Assembly (NCBI GenBank): GCA_023142805.1 | Contig: JAGLIU010000047.1 | Span: forward strand, 1-5,082 | Source of the DNA: Candidatus Omnitrophota bacterium | GTDB lineage: Bacteria; Omnitrophota; Gorgyraeia; Tantalellales; Tantalellaceae | Direction: 5' to 3' | Length of the DNA: 5,082 nt | Shown: piece after piece, positions 1-5,082 of the stretch | Position numbering within the stretch: position 1 is the stretch's first letter | How the letters are laid out: every line of letters begins with the position of its first letter | Translations under genes and position numbers: made by a program | Notes under the pieces: model-generated | Database searches by the model: none | Told to the model about the DNA's origin: nothing | Seen by the model: only the letters and a program-made list of their open reading frames with translations

Positions 1-883
1 GCCGATATGTCAGTTTTTTTATATTTCCTCCCGCGTTCCTGAAAAGTTCTTTAAAAATGCTTTTCCTGATCGTTCCCGGCTGCAGAAGAATGTCTTTAAT
101 ATCTATCTCCGTCATTCCTTTGTTCACGTTACCATTATTTTTAATCAAATTGATAAGATCCAGATCTTCCCTGACAGTATCAGATAAATTGACCAGTGTT
201 CGTTCTATTTTTGGATTTATTTTTTTCAAATACGGCAATATTTCATGTCTTATTCTGTTTCTAAGAAATCTCATATCAAAATTACTGCTATCTTCCACAT
301 AAGTTACATCACTCTTTTTTAGAAAGCCGATTATTTCGTTACGGGAAACCCTGATCAATGGCCTTACGATCCTGATCTCCTTTTCTTCCCGTACCGGGGG
401 AATACCCGCGATACCTTGAGTAGACGAACCATGGATCACTTTCATCATAACCGTCTCTGCCTGATCATCCATCGTATGCCCGGTAGCTATCACATTACAT
501 TTGTTATTTTTAGCTGTTTTAAACAGAAATTCATACCTCTTTTCTCTGGCTTTTTCTTCTATGGAAGTCCCTTTCACGCCTGTTTTTTTGACATTTACCC
601 TGCCCATCACACACGGCACTCCGAGATCTCCGGCAATATTTTTTACAAACTTTGAATCCGCGCGGGATTCCCGGCCTCTGAGCTGATGATCCAAATTGGC
701 CGCGACAACAGTTATACCTAATGTTTTTTGTATTCCCAAAAGCGCTTTTAATAAACTTACCGAATCAGCCCCGCCGGAAACCGCGACAAGTACTTTGTCC
801 CCTTTAGCGAACATCTGGTAATGTTTAATAGTGTCTTTGACCCTTTTAAGAAAAGCGGAATATGACAGTGTTTTGTCACCCAT
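1..883 (-). CDS. tilS: tRNA(Ile)-lysidine synthetase TilS, 3' end cut off by window edge
   Basis: This enzyme uses ATP and lysine to convert cytidine 34 of the CAU-anticodon tRNA-Ile to lysidine, switching the tRNA from Met to Ile identity; it is cytosolic and normally essential. I translated 294 codons from the ATG at 883 with no stop. The N-type ATP-pyrophosphatase P-loop SGGADS is at residues 36-41, LDHQLRG at 64-70, SIEEKAREKRY at 107-117, the ATGH..DDQAET block at 133-143, and RNRIRHEILP at 208-217. Residues 1 to about 220 are thus the catalytic domain, and the rest begins the TilS-specific tRNA-binding part; the C-terminal domain lies outside the window. The start is well fixed: an in-frame TAG lies six codons upstream (899-901), and GGAGAG (891-896) sits nine bases before the ATG, counted from GGAG. 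It follows queH by 72 nt with no visible terminator. All key motifs look intact. Confidence 0.96.
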   Translation of the reverse strand, partial: MGDKTLSYSAFLKRVKDTIKHYQMFAKGDKVLVAVSGGADSVSLLKALLGIQKTLGITVVAANLDHQLRGRESRADSKFVKNIAGDLGVPCVMGRVNVKKTGVKGTSIEEKAREKRYEFLFKTAKNNKCNVIATGHTMDDQAETVMMKVIHGSSTQGIAGIPPVREEKEIRIVRPLIRVSRNEIIGFLKKSDVTYVEDSSNFDMRFLRNRIRHEILPYLKKINPKIERTLVNLSDTVREDLDLINLIKNNGNVNKGMTEIDIKDILLQPGTIRKSIFKELFRNAGGNIKKLTYR

Positions 884-890
884 TAGAATA

Positions 891-896
891 CTCTCC
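891..896 (-). promoter_or_regulatory. Ribosome binding site of tilS
   Basis: GGAGAG on the minus strand, with nine bases between GGAG and the ATG at 883. It supports this start codon, since the in-frame TAG at 899-901 rules out an extension far upstream. Confidence 0.75.
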
Positions 897-955
897 GGCT
901 ATGAACTATAATCAAGAACTGAAAATGAAAAATAACTTCTATAAAGCCCATCTAT

Positions 956-1495
956 CTATTTCTTTTTTAAACTCTCCTCTAAACTATAAATACATCCGCA
1001 ATAATTCTGTTTATACAGGTCCCATTCTTTCGCGAGTTCTATTGCCCGTTTAAATCCATCTTTTTTCTTAAAATTAGCGGAAATGAACTTTTCCCCTCCG
1101 AGCTCTCGTCCTATAGAGTTCACTTTTTCCGCGTCTTTCATCGGCCCTACACTTAATGTTGTAGTAAAAAGATCGAATATACCCTCGCGAAAATATTCAT
1201 ATGTTTTTTCAAGTCTCATCCTGAAACATATTTCACAGCGCGCGCCGCCTTCCGCTTCATTTTCAGCGCCTTTTACGGATCCAAACCATCTTTCTCTGTC
1301 ATAAAGACCTTCGATCAAATCAAAACTCAATTGATCCGCCACTTTTTTTGCCGCCCGCAAACGCTTTTCATACTCATCCACGGGATGAATGTTAGGACCA
1401 TAGAAAAATCCCGTTATTTTATGCCCGTCACACATCAGCTGTTCCGCCGCTCCGGCCGCGCACACCCCGCAACATATATGCAATAAGATATTCAT
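956..1495 (-). CDS. queH: Epoxyqueuosine reductase QueH (DUF208 family)
   Basis: QueH reduces epoxyqueuosine at position 34 of tRNAs with GUN anticodons (Tyr, His, Asp, Asn) to queuosine. It is the cobalamin-independent, iron-sulfur alternative to QueG. The 179-residue protein has the family's N-terminal LLHICC motif with cysteines 8, 9 and 12, the GFFYGPNIHP segment at 29-38, the CEICFRMRL motif with cysteines 87 and 90, TTTLSVGP at 111-118, and a C-terminal CGC with cysteines 166 and 168. This cysteine set is what the family uses to bind its metal centres. One small deviation: the first motif reads CCGVC where CCAPC is common. The gene starts 20 nt after the epimerase stop. The best Shine-Dalgarno match, AAGGTG at 1512-1517, overlaps that stop codon but lies 16 nt from the ATG, which suggests translational coupling. 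No in-frame ATG, GTG or TTG lies just upstream. Pairing with tilS, another wobble-base enzyme, fits the role. Confidence 0.93.
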   Translation of the reverse strand: MNILLHICCGVCAAGAAEQLMCDGHKITGFFYGPNIHPVDEYEKRLRAAKKVADQLSFDLIEGLYDRERWFGSVKGAENEAEGGARCEICFRMRLEKTYEYFREGIFDLFTTTLSVGPMKDAEKVNSIGRELGGEKFISANFKKKDGFKRAIELAKEWDLYKQNYCGCIYSLEESLKKK

Positions 1496-1515
1496 AATAA
1501 AAATCGGGGAACACC

Positions 1516-2493
1516 TTACATAATATCAGATGATAATGGTATCCCCGTCGGTACCTGTTGTTTCCAATATCCGATAGTACGCTTTAATCCTTCTTCAGTC
1601 GATATTTTCGGATCGTATCCTAACAATTCTTCCGCCCGTGAGATATCATAAACTCTATGCTTAAAATACTGTTTGATAATTTTTCTCACCGGAGGGATTA
1701 CCATGGCCGCGTTGATCAACTTTCGAGGAATAACCAAGGGCCGCGCCCCCAGAAGTTCGCTATATAACAATTCCATGAAACTTCTTATGGTTATAACACT
1801 TTTGTCCGCCGCCATAAAGGTTCCCTCAAGAGCCTCGTCCTTGTCCATAGCAAGCATCAACACTTCGACAATATTATCAATATAGCCTAAATGTAATTTT
1901 GAATCCACTTCGGGAATATCGAGCACGGGTAAATATCTCCTTATTATCTTTTTGAACAATTTATCCAAAGCATGCGGCTCTCCTTCCCCATACACCATAC
2001 ACGGCCTTATTATAGCTGTCCTCAAACCTTTATTCCTAAACCCGACCGCGATACGTTCCGCCTCTATTTTAGATTTCCCATAAGCGTTTGACGCTTTATA
2101 TGGCATATCATCCGTAAGCGGTACTTGCTTATTTCCGCTGATCACCGAGACAGAACTGATATAGATCAGTCTTTTAATATCTGAAGCAAAACCGGCTCCA
2201 CAGATATTCCGGGTAGTCATTGTATTTACCTTCATCAGCTCTTCCGCGAATTTATCGCCTCCCACTTTCGCCGCGCAATGAAAAACAATATCAGGTCTGA
2301 TCTCAGCAAACGCTCTATCCGTTTCGTTTTTGTCCAGAATATCACAAACGGTCAAAGGCACATTCAATCTTTCCAGAAAAACGGTATTGCTTGTTTTTCT
2401 TACCAGACAAGCGACATTATGCTCCTCAAGGGTCAACCTTTTAACAAGATTCTCTCCGATAAATCCGGTAGCTCCGGTAACTAGTATCTTCAT
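1516..2493 (-). CDS. NAD(P)-dependent epimerase/dehydratase or reductase, extended SDR family
   Basis: This 325-residue Rossmann-fold protein belongs to the extended short-chain dehydrogenase/reductase group, which includes nucleotide-sugar epimerases, 3-beta-hydroxysteroid dehydrogenase-like and dihydroflavonol reductase-like enzymes. The cofactor loop TGATGFIG is at residues 6-13, a likely adenine-binding acidic residue is Asp51, HCAA is at 72-75, the catalytic serine is in YISSVSV (111-117), and the YxxxK pair is Tyr138 and Lys142. IRPCMVYG at 162-169 is the usual segment after the active site, and the C-terminal half would set substrate choice. The substrate cannot be read from sequence; a nucleotide sugar or a small carbonyl compound is possible. 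The start is firm, because an in-frame TGA lies three codons upstream, but the ribosome site is weak (GAGATGGA, close to the ATG). The gene is 20 nt ahead of queH and probably co-transcribed with it, without an obvious shared pathway. Confidence 0.9.
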   Translation of the reverse strand: MKILVTGATGFIGENLVKRLTLEEHNVACLVRKTSNTVFLERLNVPLTVCDILDKNETDRAFAEIRPDIVFHCAAKVGGDKFAEELMKVNTMTTRNICGAGFASDIKRLIYISSVSVISGNKQVPLTDDMPYKASNAYGKSKIEAERIAVGFRNKGLRTAIIRPCMVYGEGEPHALDKLFKKIIRRYLPVLDIPEVDSKLHLGYIDNIVEVLMLAMDKDEALEGTFMAADKSVITIRSFMELLYSELLGARPLVIPRKLINAAMVIPPVRKIIKQYFKHRVYDISRAEELLGYDPKISTEEGLKRTIGYWKQQVPTGIPLSSDIM

Positions 2494-2536
2494 AATTCCA
2501 TCTCAATATTAGACCGTAACAAATATTTTCACGATC

Positions 2537-2572
2537 TCATCTCAAAAATAAAAAACGCGGGAACGAAACCAT
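2537..2572 (-). other. Possible 11-codon leader ORF ahead of the epimerase
   Basis: A short ORF encoding MVSFPRFLFLR followed by TGA lies in the gap between the transporter and the epimerase. It is preceded by a purine-rich GAGGGGG with good spacing to its ATG. It overlaps the candidate terminator stem and U-tract, which is the arrangement seen in attenuators, but 11 codons can arise by chance and nothing in the peptide points to a specific amino-acid signal. This is a speculative entry. Confidence 0.15.
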
Positions 2573-2579
2573 ATCCCCC
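2544..2579 (-). terminator. Weak rho-independent terminator-like hairpin after the transporter gene
   Basis: On the minus strand GGGGA (2574-2578) can pair with TTCCC (2559-2563, including one G-U pair) around a 10-base loop. Three bases later comes a T-rich run of six Ts, an A and five Ts (2544-2555). It lies just after the SemiSWEET stop codon, so it could end the uvrB-SemiSWEET transcript or attenuate read-through into the epimerase. The stem is only five pairs, so termination would be inefficient at best. Confidence 0.35.
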
Positions 2580-2589
2580 TCATCTGTTT

Positions 2590-2850
2590 TTAGCCTCTTT
2601 TTCTGTACTTTAATTTCATAGCTATTATGAATAAACAAAATACGAGCGCTATACCGTTCGCCACCATAATAGGAAGCTCTTTTATCATAACCCCATATAT
2701 CAACCAAACGATCATACCGATAGCAAGTACTACATACATCCCCAAAGAAATATCCCGGGCATGCCGCGTTTTAAGTATCTTCATCACCTGAGGCAAAAAA
2801 GATATTGTTGTTAATGTCCCCGCTATTAATCCAATAATATTCGTATGCAT
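2590..2850 (-). CDS. SemiSWEET-type small sugar transporter (MtN3/PQ-loop family)
   Basis: The 86-residue protein is one three-helix bundle of the kind that dimerises into a SemiSWEET carrier for facilitated sugar movement across the inner membrane. Predicted helices span about residues 4-25, 38-56 and 60-79, followed by a basic tail (KLKYRKRG) that suggests a cytoplasmic C-terminus. The PQ motif is in SFLPQV (17-22). Trp49 in helix 2 and Asn65 in helix 3 match the positions known to line the sugar pocket in characterised SemiSWEETs. Length is normal for the family. The actual substrate is unknown. The start is firm: an in-frame TAG lies directly before the ATG, and AAAGGAG (2860-2866) is a strong ribosome site with nine bases of spacing. 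It follows uvrB by 55 nt with no terminator, so it is probably in the same transcript. A hairpin overlapping the ribosome site may tune its translation. Confidence 0.9.
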   Translation of the reverse strand: MHTNIIGLIAGTLTTISFLPQVMKILKTRHARDISLGMYVVLAIGMIVWLIYGVMIKELPIMVANGIALVFCLFIIAMKLKYRKRG

Positions 2851-2859
2851 CTATTTGTT

Positions 2860-2878
2860 CTCCTTTTACGTAAAAAGG
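2860..2878 (-). promoter_or_regulatory. Hairpin overlapping the SemiSWEET ribosome binding site
   Basis: In the mRNA, CCUUUU (2873-2878) can pair perfectly with AAAAGG (2862-2867) around a five-base loop (UACGU). The 3' arm contains most of the Shine-Dalgarno AAAGGAG (2860-2866). When folded it would hide the site, though the stem is only six pairs and A/U-rich, so it may be marginally stable. The structure is read directly from sequence; the regulatory effect is inferred. Confidence 0.4.
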
Positions 2879-2905
2879 GTCAAAACTCAATCTTGTCCCT
2901 TCAGA

Positions 2906-4876
2906 CTACTTTTCAAGTGTTTTCTTCAACTCATGAACCTGATTCCGATAAACAATGGCTTTTTCGAACTGTAAGTTCCGCGCGGCATTTTCCATATCTT
3001 TTTCTAAATCAGATATCACTTTACGTATATCATATTCTTCTTCCGTTTCCCCGGTTACATCCTTTACTATCTCTTTCGCCCGTTTGTACGTTTCAACTCC
3101 TTCGATTATAGCTTTTTCTATTGTCTGTGGAGTAATATCGTTATCTTTATTAAATTCGAGTTGTCTACAACGTCTTGTCTCCGTCAGATCAATGGTCTTT
3201 CGCATTGAATCTGTGATCTTATCCGCGTACAGAATAACTTTACCCGAAATATTTCTGGAAGCGCGTCCGGCAACCTGGATAAGAGATGTCCAGCTCCGCA
3301 AAAAACCCTCCTTGTCAGCGTCTAATACGGCTACAAGCGACACTTCGGGTATATCCAACCCCTCTCTTAAGAGGTTGATCCCGATCAGGCAGTCAAATTT
3401 TCCGAGCCTGAGATCTCTTACTATTTCAATCCTATCAAGCGTATTTATTTCTGAATGAAGGTATCTTACTCGTAGTTTCATTTCCTTCAAAAAACATGTA
3501 AGTTCTTCCGCCATACGTTTTGTTAACGTTGTTACAAGCACTCTTTCTTTTTTTAAAGCTCGTTTTTTTATCTCATTGACCAGATCATATATCTGACCAT
3601 CCGTAGAACGCACGGATATAGGCGGATCAACCAACCCTGTTGGCCGGAGGATCTGTTCCGCTACCGTTTTACTCTGTGAGATCTCGAATTCTCCGGGTGT
3701 TGCCGAAACAAAGAGAATTTGATTCGTTACTTTCATAAACTCATCGAATTCTAAGGGCCTGTTATCAAGCGCGGACGGAAGACGAAATCCGTGAGAAACC
3801 AAGGTGTTTTTACGAGCTTGATCCCCCTTGTACATAGCTTTGATCTGAGGAAGCGTTACATGAGATTCATCTATTATCACAAGAAAATCATCCTCAAAAT
3901 AATCCAACAAACACCACGGCCTTGAACCCTTTTTTCGTCCTGAAATATGCCTTGAATAATTTTCTATACCATTACAGTATCCGAGTTCCGAAAGCATATC
4001 CATATCATATTTAGTACGCGAGTCAAGACGCTGTGCTTCCAAAAGTTTACCCTCCCCCTTCAGAACCACAAGTCTTTCTTTAAGCTCCGCGGATATAGAT
4101 AGTAAAGAAGCGTCTATTTTTTCTTTTGTCGTAACAAAATGCTTCGCGGGATATATGGAGATCTTTTCAAGGTTCGTTAAAATATCTCCTGAGATCGGAT
4201 GAACTTCGGATATCCGCGCGACTTCATCTCCAAAAAGTTCTATACGTAACACCGTCTGTTTATATGCCGGAAAAACCTCTACGATATCGCCCCTTACCCT
4301 GAACTTGCTCCTGTCAAAATCCGAATCTTTACGCTCATACTGTATATCCACTAAACTCTTCAGAAGACTCTCCCTGGTAAGTTTCTGACGCACCTTCACG
4401 TTCACAAGCATGTTAGAATAATCTTCGGGACTTCCTAAACCATAAATACATGATACACTCGCGACTATCAGAACATCTTTTCTCGAAAAGATAGAACTTG
4501 TAGCAGACAGCCTCAATCGATCGATATCGGCGTTTATAGACGCGTCTTTTTCTATATACACATCTGTTTGCGGGATGTATGCCTCCGGTTGATAATAATC
4601 ATAATAACTTACAAAATACTCAACCGCGTTTTGAGGAAAGAATGTTTTGAATTCTGAAAAAAGCTGTGCCGCGAGCGTTTTATTATGTGATATTACCAAT
4701 ACAGGTTTATTTATACGTTCTATGATATTGGCCATAGTAAAGGTTTTACCGCTTCCGGTAACACCCGCTAAGGTCTGACAAGAAGACTTATTCTCTATCG
4801 ACCTGACGATTTTCTCAATCGCCTCAGGCTGATCCCCCGCCGGCTTAAGCTCAGTTATCAGTTTAAATTTATCCAT
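2906..4876 (-). CDS. uvrB: Excinuclease ABC subunit B (UvrB)
   Basis: UvrB is the damage-verifying helicase-like ATPase of nucleotide excision repair; it is loaded by UvrA and then recruits UvrC for incision. The 656-residue protein is full length for the family. It shows Walker A GVTGSGKT (38-45), the DNA-strand-clamping beta-hairpin region YYDYYQPEAYIP (91-102), Walker B DESH (336-339), SATPG (391-395), RYLHSEINTLDR (471-482), REGLDIPEVS (504-513), motif VI with arginines 538 and 541, the ITPQTI segment (581-586) and a C-terminal UVR domain (about 616-651) that contacts UvrC. Motif VI reads QVAGRASRN instead of the common QTIGRAARN, but both arginines are kept. The start is fixed by an in-frame TGA at 4913-4915 with no ATG, GTG or TTG between; it also matches the usual FKL...GDQP N-terminus. 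No clear Shine-Dalgarno is visible before it, and I see no known LexA-type operator. Confidence 0.98.
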   Translation of the reverse strand: MDKFKLITELKPAGDQPEAIEKIVRSIENKSSCQTLAGVTGSGKTFTMANIIERINKPVLVISHNKTLAAQLFSEFKTFFPQNAVEYFVSYYDYYQPEAYIPQTDVYIEKDASINADIDRLRLSATSSIFSRKDVLIVASVSCIYGLGSPEDYSNMLVNVKVRQKLTRESLLKSLVDIQYERKDSDFDRSKFRVRGDIVEVFPAYKQTVLRIELFGDEVARISEVHPISGDILTNLEKISIYPAKHFVTTKEKIDASLLSISAELKERLVVLKGEGKLLEAQRLDSRTKYDMDMLSELGYCNGIENYSRHISGRKKGSRPWCLLDYFEDDFLVIIDESHVTLPQIKAMYKGDQARKNTLVSHGFRLPSALDNRPLEFDEFMKVTNQILFVSATPGEFEISQSKTVAEQILRPTGLVDPPISVRSTDGQIYDLVNEIKKRALKKERVLVTTLTKRMAEELTCFLKEMKLRVRYLHSEINTLDRIEIVRDLRLGKFDCLIGINLLREGLDIPEVSLVAVLDADKEGFLRSWTSLIQVAGRASRNISGKVILYADKITDSMRKTIDLTETRRCRQLEFNKDNDITPQTIEKAIIEGVETYKRAKEIVKDVTGETEEEYDIRKVISDLEKDMENAARNLQFEKAIVYRNQVHELKKTLEK

Positions 4877-4982
4877 GATCTGGTATTTGATATGTAGTCT
4901 CTGCCTAACAATTCATTCTATAAAACAAAATTCACTTCCCGGAATGACAGCATTGAGACCCTTCCAACTTTCGCCCCTCGAT

Positions 4983-5010
4983 CCTTTAGCCTCTAGCCTT
5001 TAGCCTTTCT
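4983..5010. repeat. Heptanucleotide tandem repeat, four units
   Basis: Four head-to-tail 7-base units: CCTTTAG (4983-4989), CCTCTAG (4990-4996), CCTTTAG (4997-5003) and a degenerate CCTTTCT (5004-5010). It is non-coding, lies between two palindromic segments, and could vary in copy number by slippage. Confidence 0.85.
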
Positions 5011-5017
5011 ACTTCCT

Positions 5018-5068
5018 TGTCATCTCGAGTGAATGAGGAGTAAAACGACGAACGAATCGAGAGATCTC
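5018..5068. repeat. Imperfect palindromic intergenic repeat-like element
   Basis: The segment begins TGTCATCTCGAG and closes with TCGAGAGATCTC. TCTCGA (5023-5028) is the exact inverse of TCGAGA (5057-5062), giving a six-pair stem with a 28-base loop; CTCGAG (5024-5029) and GAGATCTC (5061-5068) are also self-complementary. This resembles dispersed palindromic units that begin with TGTCAT in many uncultivated bacterial genomes. A single copy cannot prove dispersal. Confidence 0.4.
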
Positions 5069-5082
5069 AAGTACTCCAGATT

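Larger units (their letters stand above)
4877..5082. other. Non-coding, repeat-rich region upstream of uvrB
   Basis: No credible ORF, tRNA or transposase is present here. The region contains a heptamer tandem repeat and palindromic segments, and it should hold the uvrB promoter. Only a weak minus-strand -10-like TAGAAT (4915-4920) is visible, with no matching -35 box. The gene to the right of the window is unknown. Confidence 0.6.

Noticed and set aside
1..883. tilS as a truncated or frameshifted pseudogene
   Set aside because: The reading frame is open without a break from the ATG to the window edge and all catalytic motifs are intact; the missing end is due to the window.
884..955. Small RNA or terminator between queH and tilS
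   Set aside because: The 72 nt show no GC-rich stem followed by Ts and no tRNA-like structure; only the tilS ribosome site is supported.
57..1304. Plus-strand ORFs of 61-81 codons opposite tilS and queH
   Set aside because: They are antisense shadows of well-supported minus-strand genes, have no ribosome sites of note and no recognisable domains.
2845..3458. Plus-strand ORFs of 88 and 167 codons opposite uvrB
   Set aside because: They lie antisense to conserved UvrB domains; the serine-rich low-complexity translation is typical of a reversed coding strand.
4915..4920. Minus-strand TAGAAT as a uvrB -10 promoter box
   Set aside because: It matches five of six consensus bases, but there is no acceptable -35 sequence at 16-18 nt, so a promoter cannot be claimed.
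4983..5010. Heptamer repeat as a possible CRISPR fragment
   Set aside because: Units are only seven bases and directly adjacent, with no spacers and no cas gene nearby.
4877..5082. LexA/SOS operator controlling uvrB
   Set aside because: I looked for CTGT-N8-ACAG and GAAC-N4-GTTC type sites and saw none, although lineage-specific operators could be missed.

Overview
The window is ordinary bacterial chromosome with five protein genes. All lie on the minus strand, so transcription runs from high to low coordinates: uvrB, a SemiSWEET-type small transporter, an NAD(P)-dependent sugar epimerase/reductase of the extended SDR family, queH, and tilS, whose 3' end runs off the left edge. Gaps between genes are short (55, 96, 20 and 72 nt). 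The set may form one or two transcription units, with a weak terminator-like hairpin before the epimerase as the most likely break.

The organism cannot be named from this sequence. GC content looks like roughly 40 % by eye and all genes read with the standard code. The non-coding DNA before uvrB carries short heptamer repeats and imperfect palindromes of the TGTCAT...ATGACA kind. I associate this with genomes of uncultivated diderm lineages such as Omnitrophota, but that is a weak impression from memory.

Layout from right to left: 4877-5082 is non-coding and repeat-rich. 2906-4876 is a full-length uvrB (nucleotide excision repair). 2590-2850 is an 86-residue three-helix SemiSWEET, with a small hairpin overlapping its ribosome binding site. 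2494-2589 is a gap holding a possible terminator and an 11-codon ORF. 1516-2493 is the epimerase. 956-1495 is queH (last step of queuosine synthesis). 1-883 is the first 294 codons of tilS (tRNA-Ile lysidine synthetase).

The clearest functional link is between queH and tilS, neighbours whose products both modify wobble base 34 of tRNA anticodons. uvrB, the transporter and the epimerase have no evident link to them or to each other. I found no mobile element with a transposase, no CRISPR array, no structural RNA gene and no convincing new system. The findings are modest: regulatory-looking structures, start-site oddities, small deviations in conserved motifs, and the intergenic repeats.
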